The notes under the pieces are model-generated. The model did no database searches, was not told where the DNA came from, and saw only the letters and a list, made by a program, of their open reading frames with translations. Shown piece by piece: positions 1-8,028 of a stretch of DNA of 64,000 bases (position 1 is its first letter; the number at the start of each line of letters is the position of its first letter). Source of the stretch: DATMNR01 sp963702765 (GTDB taxonomy: Bacteria; Chloroflexota; Ktedonobacteria; Ktedonobacterales; Ktedonobacteraceae); NCBI GenBank assembly GCA_963702765.1, contig CAVPEB010000075.1, forward strand, positions 1 to 64,000, given 5' to 3'. The position numbers and the translations under genes were made by a program.

Positions 1-713
1 CGCAGATTACTCACACGCAAGATCACCAGCGTGCTGTCGAACTCAATCGGGCCATTCGAGAGGGTATCTGTTCGCTGACTGCTAGCACTACCGACCTGCG
101 TACCATCATCAAGCAAACTCACTTCATTGCCCTGTACCTCAACACGATAAGTATGCCAACCCGAACCAGGTTCATAGTCCTGCGGCATGCCACTCGACTG
201 GGAAACAGGACTGGAGGGATCGAGATATACTTGAGATTGAGGATGATCCCCAAATGGACGTGGTCCTGGACCTTTCAAGTTAAAGATTCCTGCGTGGTAG
301 CCATCTTTGTCCGTTAATTTGGGCGCTACTATCTCGTAGTCACCACTATATGGTGGTAACGAACGCACAACCTGCAGACGAAACTCAATCGCGTAATCGC
401 TCACTGTGAGTTGGTAAGGAATGGTAATAGTGGATGAGCCACTTTTAGCACTCTCAAGCTGTCCTTGCACCACCTTCCATCCATGCGCCCCCGGCCAACC
501 TGTGAGTCCATGAGTCCAATCTGCCTGGTACAACACAATTCCTGCTGGAAGTGAAGTCGGCGTTGGTGAAGATTGCTTCGCTGAGGCAGTAGTGGCTTGC
601 GATGGAACAGTTGTTGAAGGTATCCCTGTAGAGCAGGCTACCAGGGAGAAAAGCAGAAGTCCAACAAGCAACACAATGCTTGAAGCATTTCTAATGACAT
701 GCGAAGTATCCAT
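1..713 (-). CDS. Secreted lipoprotein with concanavalin A/DUF1080-like domain (partial, C-terminus outside window)
   Basis: Reading the minus strand from ATG at 713 gives an open frame to the window edge with no stop. The N-terminus is a classic lipoprotein signal: a short polar start, a hydrophobic core (IVLLVGLLLFSLVAC) and a lipobox LVAC followed by STG, so the mature protein should be lipidated on that Cys and held outside the membrane. A Ser/Thr/Pro-rich linker follows. The rest (GIVLYQADW, GWKVVQGQL, GWHTYRVEVQGNEV, DDGTQVG) has the look of a jelly-roll sugar-binding or DUF1080-type domain. The fold is inferred from pattern, and no catalytic residues could be identified. It is divergent from nadK. 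Confidence 0.72.
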   Translation of the reverse strand, partial: MDTSHVIRNASSIVLLVGLLLFSLVACSTGIPSTTVPSQATTASAKQSSPTPTSLPAGIVLYQADWTHGLTGWPGAHGWKVVQGQLESAKSGSSTITIPYQLTVSDYAIEFRLQVVRSLPPYSGDYEIVAPKLTDKDGYHAGIFNLKGPGPRPFGDHPQSQVYLDPSSPVSQSSGMPQDYEPGSGWHTYRVEVQGNEVSLLDDGTQVGSASSQRTDTLSNGPIEFDSTLVILRVSNL

Positions 714-887
714 GCGTACGATTATAGACTGGCCTGGTACGGTTGACAAGCATGATGCCATGTCGTACGATTACGTGGTACCAGCGATGGGACAACAAAC
801 AGGAGTTTTTCGCCGGGGTATATCCAGGAAGGCCTCGGAGAGAGGTCCGACCGAGAGCGAAACCGCCATAGCCCTTCGGAGATTGTA

Positions 888-1730
888 GTGAAGGCAATTG
901 CGATATTTTTTCAGGGCCGTAAACAGGATACCTCGGAAGTTGCAAACCAGCTCATACCAGTTTTAGAGCAACAAGGGTATGATGTTCGTACTATTGATAG
1001 CCGGTATGAAGGAGAAGAGACCCCTGACCCTTTGATCAAAGGGTGCGATCTCGCGCTGGTTCTGGGTGGCGATGGCACTATTTTGCATGCGGCACGCCTT
1101 TGCGCGTTTGCTAATCTACCGATCGTTGCGGTGAATTTTGGGCGGGTTGGTTTTCTAACCGAGCTTGAGCCTACCGAAGTACTTGAAGAACTTCCCCATT
1201 ACCTGAAGCAAGACGGCTCTGTATGGGTCGACAAACGTATTATGCTGGAGGCTACTCTCGATCAGGATGGGACTCAAGAAAAGTTCCTCGCGCTCAATGA
1301 TGTTGTTATCGCTCGCGGTATGTGGCCACGCATGGTGCAAATAAGCATCTGGGTCGATGATTATTATTACAACACGACGCATGCTGATGGCATCATCGTG
1401 TCGACTTCTACTGGCTCGACAGCCTACAACATGTCTGTTGGGGGTCCATTACTGCATCCTCAGGTGCAGAGCATCGTACTAACACCGGTTGCGCCGCATC
1501 TTGCGTCTGATCGAGCTTTGATCTTGCCGCCAGATGCACGCATTAAACTACAGATCTTTACCGGGTCCCAGGATGGCGTCTTTTCAGCCGATGGGCAGAT
1601 GAACCGCGAGATTAAACATGGCGTAACAATACACGTGCAGAAGAGCCAGTGGGTCACGAGATTTCTCAGGCGCAGGCCGCCAACCTATTTTTACCAGTTA
1701 ATCAATGCGAAGCTGAAAGGTGAAGAGTAG
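888..1730 (+). CDS. nadK: NAD kinase
   Basis: ATP-dependent NAD kinase that makes NADP from NAD in the cytoplasm. The 280-residue protein has the family's diagnostic GGDGT motif at residues 60-64, followed by the NFGRVGFLTE segment, the LNDVVIARG NE/D-type motif, and the glycine-rich DGIIVSTSTGSTAYN region that binds the nucleotide. Length matches the family. The start is GTG at 888; no closer ATG fits the conserved beta-strand KAIAIFFQGRK. It lies 24 bp upstream of recN, an arrangement common in bacteria, so the two are probably co-transcribed. Confidence 0.95.
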   Translation: MKAIAIFFQGRKQDTSEVANQLIPVLEQQGYDVRTIDSRYEGEETPDPLIKGCDLALVLGGDGTILHAARLCAFANLPIVAVNFGRVGFLTELEPTEVLEELPHYLKQDGSVWVDKRIMLEATLDQDGTQEKFLALNDVVIARGMWPRMVQISIWVDDYYYNTTHADGIIVSTSTGSTAYNMSVGGPLLHPQVQSIVLTPVAPHLASDRALILPPDARIKLQIFTGSQDGVFSADGQMNREIKHGVTIHVQKSQWVTRFLRRRPPTYFYQLINAKLKGEE

Positions 1731-1754
1731 GGGAGTATTACCTAACGAGCAACT

Positions 1755-3680
1755 ATGTTACTTGAGCTGAACATCAAAGACTTTGCAATTATTGATACTT
1801 TGCACTTGCGCCTTCACCGCCTGTTCAATGTATTTACAGGTGAAACGGGCGCGGGTAAATCGATCATCATCGATGCGATGAGCGCGCTGCTTGGAGGCAA
1901 AATCGGTGTAGAAGTCGTGCGCGCAGGCACTGATCGAGCAACTGTCGAGGGAGTTTTTTCCATTGAAGCTCTGCCGCCGATAAGCGATGAGTGGAAGCCA
2001 TTCGAGGCAACATTGAATGTGGATGGTAATGGAACAGGCACGTTATTCCATGGATTGACACCAGTTGATGTAGAACAAAGCACCACAAACCATGCCGATG
2101 CTGAGAGCGCCGATGCACGTGTCGCCCTGGCAACGCTTTTACATACGTATGACATAACCCCCGAAGATGGACACTTGATCCTCTCCCGCGATATTTTTGC
2201 TTCTGGACGCACGGTAGGGCGCATCAATGGCCGCACTGTAACCCAACAGGTGCTGCAACAAGTAGCGAGCTGGCTGGTAGACATTCATGGTCAGAGCGAG
2301 CATATGAGCTTGCTGCGTCCCGAACAGCATGTTAACTTCCTGGATCGTTATGCTGAACTTCTGCCGTTACGAGAGCAAATGAACATCAAAGTGACTGAAT
2401 GGCGTACAGCCCAGAAGACGCTGCACTCAATGCAAGAAAATGAACGCGAGTTGGCACGTCGAGCTGAATTTCTGCGCTATGAAATTGAAGAGATTGAGAA
2501 GGCCGAACTTCGACAAGGTGAAACAGAAGAACTGGATGAGGAACGCACCGTACTTAACAGCGCGGAACGGCTGCGCGAATTATGCACACTTGTTTACGGG
2601 TCGATCAAAGGTGGGGATACTGGTGATGATTTCCAATCAGCACTCGACCTGTTGCAACCCGCGCTCAAAGCTCTTAACGAACTCTCGCGCCTTGACAAAA
2701 ATCTCGAGGAACACGAAACAAACCTTTCGGAGGCCATCTTCCGCCTGGATGACGTAGCCGCAAGCATCAGTAGCTACGAGAGCGATATCGAAGATGATCC
2801 GCAGCGACTGACAGAGGTTGAAGAACGGCTTGACCTTATTGCTCGCCTGAAGAGAAAATATGGCGTTACATCTATTGAAGAGATTTTGCAACGCGCAGCA
2901 GATGACCAGGCGGAACTTGAAACGATCGTCCACCGCGACGAGCTCATAGAATCGCTTCAGCAGCAAGATAGGCAGCTTCGACGGGAAATCGGCCGTATTG
3001 CCCAGGGAATTTCTGAACGAAGGCGCGAAGCTGCGCTACTATTATCAACAGCAATGGAAGAGCAATTAAACGACTTGAATATGCAACGTGCCCGCTTTTC
3101 TGTTGAAATCGAGCAGATTCCGGATCCAAATGGAGTGCCAGCGAGCATCGATGGGCAACCCGAGCAGTTATACACGTGCGATGTTACAGGCATAGACCGC
3201 GTGCAATTTCTGATTGCGCCTAACCCGGGTGAACCGTTTAAGCCATTGACCAAGATAGCTTCTGGAGGCGAGACTTCGCGCCTGATGCTCGCGCTCAAGA
3301 CTATTCTCGCGACTGCTGATGCTACCCCCACATTGATCTTTGACGAGATCGATGCAGGGATCAGTGGAAGAAGCGGTCAGATCGTGGGTGAGAAATTGTG
3401 GCAATTGACCCGCAACCACCAGGTTATTTGTGTCACACACTTGCCCCAGATTGCGGCATTTGCAGATACCCATTACAATGTCAATAAGCAGATTTATGAT
3501 GAACGTACAATTACACGTGTAAACGAGTTGCGTCCAGAACAACGAGTACGCGAAATCGCCTATATTATAGGCGGAAACGCAACAGATTTCTCCATGAAAA
3601 GCGCAGAAGAAATGCTTGCCCGCTCGTATTTATGGAAAGAGAATTTCCAAAAACGGCTCTACTCATCCCCTGATACATGA
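1755..3680 (+). CDS. recN: DNA repair protein RecN (SMC-like ATPase)
   Basis: SMC-like ATPase used in recombinational repair of double-strand breaks. Walker A GETGAGKS lies at residues 29-36. A long helical coiled-coil middle (about 200-450) is followed by the ABC-type SGGE signature near 503 and Walker B/D-loop IFDEIDAGISGRSG around 530. At 641 residues it is longer than typical RecN (about 550-580). The extra length is mainly a low-similarity Asp/Asn/Thr-rich segment around residues 77-130, between the first ATPase strand and the GRTVGRINGR region. It sits directly after nadK and is probably in the same transcript. Confidence 0.95.
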   Translation: MLLELNIKDFAIIDTLHLRLHRLFNVFTGETGAGKSIIIDAMSALLGGKIGVEVVRAGTDRATVEGVFSIEALPPISDEWKPFEATLNVDGNGTGTLFHGLTPVDVEQSTTNHADAESADARVALATLLHTYDITPEDGHLILSRDIFASGRTVGRINGRTVTQQVLQQVASWLVDIHGQSEHMSLLRPEQHVNFLDRYAELLPLREQMNIKVTEWRTAQKTLHSMQENERELARRAEFLRYEIEEIEKAELRQGETEELDEERTVLNSAERLRELCTLVYGSIKGGDTGDDFQSALDLLQPALKALNELSRLDKNLEEHETNLSEAIFRLDDVAASISSYESDIEDDPQRLTEVEERLDLIARLKRKYGVTSIEEILQRAADDQAELETIVHRDELIESLQQQDRQLRREIGRIAQGISERRREAALLLSTAMEEQLNDLNMQRARFSVEIEQIPDPNGVPASIDGQPEQLYTCDVTGIDRVQFLIAPNPGEPFKPLTKIASGGETSRLMLALKTILATADATPTLIFDEIDAGISGRSGQIVGEKLWQLTRNHQVICVTHLPQIAAFADTHYNVNKQIYDERTITRVNELRPEQRVREIAYIIGGNATDFSMKSAEEMLARSYLWKENFQKRLYSSPDT

Positions 3681-3983
3681 TTTCTTGTACTTTTGGTAGT
3701 GCAAACCGAATATCCCAGTTAGGTTCTGCGCCGACGTACTCCTGCTTACACACGAAGACGGTTGTGCCTAACATTTGCAAGAAGTTACGCAAGCCATATG
3801 CCCCCTTCCCTATTGTTTAGTAACCTCTACCATTGTATGCTGATGGGTTAGCAGGGTCAACCCTTCCTAAGCTTCTTAGCAGCGGAGCGCGTGCTAGGCG
3901 ATCTGTTGTACCAGGGGCTTTGTATATGTGATATACTACACGTACGGGTTTTGATCCTTATCTCTATTTCATAGCGGAGAAAG

Positions 3984-4025
3984 ATGCAGCCTGACGGGTC
4001 TCAAAATCGGTAGGGCTGCATTTTT
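3984..4025 (+). terminator. Hairpin with T-tract (rho-independent terminator or attenuator-like)
   Basis: ATGCAGCC (3984-3991) pairs perfectly with GGCTGCAT (4014-4021), the 3' arm running into a T5 tract (4021-4025); the A-rich 5' flank can extend the stem. The loop is about 22 nt. It lies about 300 bp past recN and about 230 bp before the kinase-like gene, so it could end an unannotated short transcript or attenuate the downstream gene. Confidence 0.5.
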
Positions 4026-4160
4026 GTATGGTTGTACCGTAAATGCTTCGCCATTATACATATGACGCATACTAAAACGTAGAACTTTGAGCAGGTCAGG
4101 TTCTCATTCTGAAGTTCGTACCCTCAGATTATTGAAATCGGCACTTCGGAGCACAGCCTT

Positions 4161-4179
4161 CATTGTCAATTTGACAATG
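4161..4179. promoter_or_regulatory. Perfect palindrome, possible repressor operator
   Basis: CATTGTCAA (4161-4169), one central T, then TTGACAATG (4171-4179). The symmetry and size resemble operators bound by dimeric HTH repressors of the TetR or MarR type. It lies upstream of the thymidine kinase-like gene. No regulator gene is next to it, so the binding partner is unknown. Confidence 0.4.
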
Positions 4180-4214
4180 TGTAAAGCAAACATGAAAGAC
4201 GACACTCGTTATCA

Positions 4215-4914
4215 ATGACAAGAGTATTGCCGGAAGTAACAGCTTTATGCTGGGCCTATGGGTGCTGGTAAAACGACGCGACTCTATGGCAAGATGGGCG
4301 AACTTGCTCACCTCGGCATTCCTTATGAGGCATATAGGCCGGGAGTGGACGTTCGAGACGTGGTTATAGCTCCTCGTGGCTATGTATTGAGTGGAAACGC
4401 GACTCTTACCCCAAACTGTACAACCGTAGAATCGCTTGGTGATATTCCGATTGAGGAGCTTGTGCTGCGCGGTATCAAGACTGTTTTCCTGGAAGAGTGG
4501 TTCATGTTTGGCTTTGATAATCAGCGGCGTCCGATCTCAGGTCTCTATCGTGAAATTATGGGACGGTGGGCTTTGGCTGGTATTGAGCGAGTATATGCGG
4601 CAGGACTTGATCAAGGAGCAAGCGGCAATCAGTTTGGCCTGGTGGCAGATGCCCGCAGATATGGCGCAAAAGTTGTAGCTTGTACGGCCAGGTGTGAATA
4701 TCCAGTCAATGGTGAACGTGATCCAAAATGCGGACGTGCAGCCCGCAATAGTCAAATATATGATGTACGTGACAACAGAGCATTTGACATGGAGACCTTA
4801 CCTGACCTTCTGCCCGAAGGGTTGCGTCCGAACGATCGGTATCGTGCAGTGTGTACGGAGCACCTCCTGTTGCCCGCAGAACAGACAAAGCCATTTGACC
4901 CCATGCAGACCTAG
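4215..4914 (+). pseudogene. Thymidine kinase-like protein, apparently frameshifted at both ends
   Basis: The open frame with ATG at 4258 encodes 218 residues resembling type II thymidine kinase: P-loop AGPMGAGKTT, a GLDQGASGNQFG lid-like segment, and the Cys-containing segment TARCEYPV...PKCGRAARNSQ. That ATG lies inside the P-loop; residues QLYAGP are encoded upstream in the same frame after a TAA at 4237. An ATG at 4215 in another frame reads MTRVLPEVTA and would join the P-loop frame if one T near 4245 were removed. At the 3' end, adding one C to the C-run at 4899-4902 would continue the protein into an open frame (HADLVDYIEEVHIPVG) reaching 5291. The usual DEAQFF-like motif is replaced by EEWFMF. 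It is therefore either a decayed gene or a sequence carrying errors, and family assignment is moderate. Confidence 0.6.
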
Positions 4915-5138
4915 TAGACTACATAGAGGAGGTTCATATCCCCGTAGGAATCCCCTCAACCGGATATATTCCAGGAACGGTTGAGCCAGGTCCGTCTCTT
5001 CTTGATGCAAGGTCTGCACCAAGCTTTCCACCGTTTGCGAGACCTTCAAGACCAGGTCAAACGCCTCTTCTCGCTGCCCAGAGTGGCTCGAGCTATGTCG
5101 TGAATGGGCAGAAGCCATCATTCGCCAGTATGGGCAGG
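4915..5138 (+). other. Gene-free stretch with open Pro-rich frame in frame with shifted kinase tail
   Basis: A reading frame without stops runs from 4899 to 5291 but has no ATG/GTG/TTG until GTG at 5100. Its first part (VHIPVGIPSTGYIPGTVEPG) looks like a Pro/Gly-rich protein tail, the last part much less so. It may be the lost C-terminus of the thymidine kinase-like gene. No separate gene is supported. Confidence 0.35.
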
Positions 5139-5167
5139 CTGACGAAAAGACGACTTCATGCTATAAT
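5139..5167 (+). promoter_or_regulatory. Sigma70-type promoter ahead of small membrane protein
   Basis: A perfect -10 TATAAT at 5162-5167 is preceded, at 17-bp spacing, by CTGACG (5139-5144; 4 of 6 matches to TTGACA). Transcription would start near 5174, giving a leader of about 115 nt before the ATG at 5288. Confidence 0.55.
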
Positions 5168-5173
5168 ATGGAC

Positions 5174-5287
5174 ACTAATACAGCGCCGGATTGATATGAA
5201 AATCCGGCTGCGGTGGCCCCGAACAGGTAGTGGAAATTGGGGGACGTATTTATGGAAAGAGAACTGGACGAAACAAAGGACTAGCCA
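5174..5287 (+). ncRNA. Structured 5' leader of unknown class
   Basis: The predicted leader contains a perfect hairpin, GCCGGATT (5185-5192) with AATCCGGC (5201-5208), followed by CCCC (5217-5220) able to pair with GGGGG (5239-5243). I compared it by eye with conserved cores of common riboswitches (TPP, cobalamin, SAM, glycine, c-di-GMP, fluoride) and saw no match. Function unknown. Confidence 0.3.
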
Positions 5288-5476
5288 ATGAATAAAAAAT
5301 TACTGAGTACCCTACTCCTCTTTGCCGTATTTGTGGGTTTCCTCTGGTGGGGTATTGTGATGCTTACAGATCCACATAAGGATGGTGAACAGATTGTTTA
5401 TGCTGTTCTCATTCTAGGTTGTTCTATGTACGCACTTGTCTCTATTTTAATGCTTCCAAGGAAGAAACAAAGCTAG
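5288..5476 (+). CDS. Small two-helix membrane protein
   Basis: A 62-residue protein with two hydrophobic helices (about 5-26 and 35-56), a short polar loop (DPHKDGEQ) and a basic C-terminus (RKKQS). The start is ATG at 5288 with AAAGGA about 8 nt upstream. It is not recognisable as a named family. It is preceded by its own likely promoter and leader and followed 31 bp later by a GNAT gene, with which it may be co-transcribed. Confidence 0.6.
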   Translation: MNKKLLSTLLLFAVFVGFLWWGIVMLTDPHKDGEQIVYAVLILGCSMYALVSILMLPRKKQS

Positions 5477-5507
5477 GCGCCAGGCAAAAAACAATAAGGG
5501 GAGAAGT

Positions 5508-5990
5508 ATGATCGATGAGCAACCAATCTCGCATTCGGTGATACGCGTTGCCACTCCCGAAGACATTCTCAAGATTGAAGAACTGGATAGCCTGAGTACC
5601 TCGCCAACGCGCAATATCCACCGCGAAATGGAAAAATATTTTGGCTCCGTTGATCCCACGACACATGAGAGGACATTGATCTTTCTGTATGAAATTGACG
5701 GCGTAGCCGCTGCTAAAGCCGAGTTGATGTTACCACCTCTAAGCATCCACGAGGAGAGCTGGCAAGGAGCTTCTGGATATGTTAAACGTGTGATTGTACG
5801 CCCAGAAATTCGCAAACGAGGGCTGGCCCGCAATCTTATGCTCCATATCATCGAGTACGCACAAAAAGAGCTTCAACTATCGGCTCTTGACCTGCACGTG
5901 TGGGAAATGAATCTCCCCGCTATTCGCCTCTATAAAAACCTTGGTTTTGAACTGCAACATCGAGAGCTATATTTCCGCCTTCCACTTTGA
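5508..5990 (+). CDS. GNAT family N-acetyltransferase
   Basis: A 160-residue GCN5-related acetyltransferase. The acetyl-CoA site motif A is visible as YVKRVIVRPEIRKRGLARNLM (R/Q-x-x-G-x-A pattern), followed by the typical C-terminal strand-helix ALDLHVWEMNLPAIRLYKNLGFE. The acceptor substrate cannot be told from sequence. A GGGGAG ribosome-binding site precedes the ATG at 5508. Confidence 0.88.
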   Translation: MIDEQPISHSVIRVATPEDILKIEELDSLSTSPTRNIHREMEKYFGSVDPTTHERTLIFLYEIDGVAAAKAELMLPPLSIHEESWQGASGYVKRVIVRPEIRKRGLARNLMLHIIEYAQKELQLSALDLHVWEMNLPAIRLYKNLGFELQHRELYFRLPL

Positions 5991-6183
5991 TCTATACCCA
6001 ACAACAACCCCATGATACTTCAAATTCTCCCAAATGTACTTTTGTGACGAAGCCATAAATACAATCGTTGTAAGTCACAGACCGAGCAAGCTACGTTCTT
6101 GCACAAGGGGTATTTATGCTTTGCGCGGTACCATGAGGAGGCTTATTTGTATTCCCTTTTCAGGTGGATAAAAGGTAGGAGAA

Positions 6184-7914
6184 ATGCGAGAAAATACAGG
6201 ACAGGTGATCGTGCGGGAAATTTCAGAGGCTCCTTTGCCAGAGGAGGTCTCGTTCACTCATACAACTCGCTCAAAGAGCGTGTTTGATAAGGACAGGTGG
6301 CGGTGGATGCGCCACTTCTTCACTGAAGACACATCACCCGACAATCACACATTAATAGACCTCCAAAGACGCGCTTCATGGATAGGTGTCGCCATAATTT
6401 TACAAGCCTTGAACGAAATTCCTCGCAAATACTACCTTCCGGTTATACCTTTCATGAATCCCTGGGCTGCATTCATTCCTTTCATTTTGGTATCGGGAAG
6501 TATAGCAGCAATGTATCTGGCATTCCGTACAACCAAACGTAAACATCAGCGAGAGCAATCACCTGGTTCATCTCAGACCAATCCACGCCCACACCGCTGG
6601 CAACGTATTATCCTGGTTTGCGTTCTATTGACATCAATTGCAGGCATCGTCATACTGGGTCGAGGAGTAGCATTAAGTTTCTTCATGCCTCCGATATATT
6701 CAAACGATGGTACCTCTCTCGATACGAACGCCGCGATCTTGCTTGTCGAAGGTCGAAATCCTTATACCGATTCAAATATCATTGACGTGGTACGCGAGTT
6801 CCCAATCGAAGCATACTGGACAACACCTCTGCGGGTAGGCCAATTTGCCAATCGTCTTGTATATCCATCGACAGCGGATTTTCGTAGCGTACTGGATACC
6901 GACCTCAAAGCAGGTTCAGCCCCCGAGTTTGAATCTAAAGTGAGCTATCCCGCCCTGTCTTTCCTGACCCTGGTACCGTTTATATGGCTGAATATATATA
7001 ATGTACTAGCGTTTTACTTGCTCTGCTACGCAGTTCTGGTAGCCATCGCCTGGAAATTTGCGCGATCAGAGCTGCGACCTTGGATCATACTCTTATCTCT
7101 CGCAAATGTATCAATGTTGGTCTCAGTCTCAAGTGGAAATCTTGACGTCTTCAATATATTACTCGTTGCTGTTGCATGGCTGTTGCGTGAACGAGGGTGG
7201 TGGTCGGCTATATTCCTGGGATTGGCTATATCAAGTAAGCAAATTTCCTGGTTCTTCGTTCCATTTTACGCAATAATGATATGGCGCCAGTATAACATCG
7301 TGGAAAGTGTGCGCCGCATTACAATCGCAGGTATTGTCGCTCTGCTGATCAATCTCCCATTTATACTTTGGAACTTTCACGCATGGGCTGCAGGAGTCAT
7401 GGCTCCAATGGCAGATCCCATGTTCCCTGATGGTGTGGGTATTATCGGTTTAAGCACAACTCCACTGCTACCATTTTTCCCACAAATGGTTTACGATGTT
7501 CTGGAGCTTGCAGCGATGCTCGTGGCACTCTTATGGTACTGGCGTATATGCAAAGAACGTCCAGAAGCTGCTATGGTTCTTGCGATAATTCCGTTGTTTT
7601 TCGCGTGGCGCAGCCTTTCTTCGTACTTCTATTGCGCAGCGTTTCCACTCTTCATGTTGATGGCGGTCAGAACCTTGCCAACAAAACGCAGGCGCACATT
7701 GCCAATTCTGGATCAATCAATGCTATGGTTCGATCATAATGAGCCTGTATTGAACGAGGTTCCAGCTGCCGTTGGCGCACGTGTTGCCTTTCAGGGTACC
7801 GGTATAGACAACTACCGCAACTGGGCAACTACAAAACTAGTATTTGCTTGGCGAGGCTTCAGTTCGATGCTCATCCCTGGCACAAAGAGTACGCTTCCTC
7901 CCCCTAGAGGGTGA
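6184..7914 (+). CDS. Polytopic membrane protein, GT87/DUF2029-like glycosyltransferase
   Basis: A 576-residue protein with roughly ten or more hydrophobic helices after a soluble N-terminus of about 60 residues. The segment DTNAAILLVEGRNPYTDSN resembles the acidic first extracytoplasmic loop of GT-C fold glycosyltransferases such as GT87 (Asp early in the loop, then GxNPY). Such enzymes move sugars from polyprenyl-phosphate donors onto cell-envelope glycans outside the membrane. The donor and product are unknown here. Start ATG at 6184 follows a strong GGTAGGAG site. It stands alone between a GNAT gene and the TPR genes. Confidence 0.65.
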   Translation: MRENTGQVIVREISEAPLPEEVSFTHTTRSKSVFDKDRWRWMRHFFTEDTSPDNHTLIDLQRRASWIGVAIILQALNEIPRKYYLPVIPFMNPWAAFIPFILVSGSIAAMYLAFRTTKRKHQREQSPGSSQTNPRPHRWQRIILVCVLLTSIAGIVILGRGVALSFFMPPIYSNDGTSLDTNAAILLVEGRNPYTDSNIIDVVREFPIEAYWTTPLRVGQFANRLVYPSTADFRSVLDTDLKAGSAPEFESKVSYPALSFLTLVPFIWLNIYNVLAFYLLCYAVLVAIAWKFARSELRPWIILLSLANVSMLVSVSSGNLDVFNILLVAVAWLLRERGWWSAIFLGLAISSKQISWFFVPFYAIMIWRQYNIVESVRRITIAGIVALLINLPFILWNFHAWAAGVMAPMADPMFPDGVGIIGLSTTPLLPFFPQMVYDVLELAAMLVALLWYWRICKERPEAAMVLAIIPLFFAWRSLSSYFYCAAFPLFMLMAVRTLPTKRRRTLPILDQSMLWFDHNEPVLNEVPAAVGARVAFQGTGIDNYRNWATTKLVFAWRGFSSMLIPGTKSTLPPPRG

Positions 7915-8028
7915 CCATACATACTATTCTCGACTCTTTTTACTCCGCGTGATACAATCCATTCGGGTAAATCCTGAAGTAGGAAGGTATTTTTCGACAA
8001 TTTCAATTGAAGAGTAGAGATAGAGAAT

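Larger units (their letters stand above)
3681..4214. other. Intergenic stretch between recN and the thymidine kinase-like gene
   Basis: No convincing gene is seen here. It contains a terminator-like hairpin at 3984-4025 and an 18+1 bp palindrome at 4161-4179, both listed separately. A minus-strand frame over 3565-3792 overlaps the end of recN, starts with TTG and has no recognisable domain, so it is not annotated. Confidence 0.5.

Noticed and set aside
3565..3792. Minus-strand 75-codon frame at recN 3' end
   Set aside because: TTG start, overlaps recN, no recognised family; some protein-like residues but not enough to call a gene.
3984..4025. tRNA-like or selenocysteine tRNA element
   Set aside because: Only one 8-bp stem with T-tract is present; the inner bases do not pair as an anticodon arm.
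5100..5291. 63-codon frame before the small membrane protein
   Set aside because: GTG start without ribosome-binding site, overlaps promoter, leader and next start; better seen as non-coding or as a remnant kinase tail.
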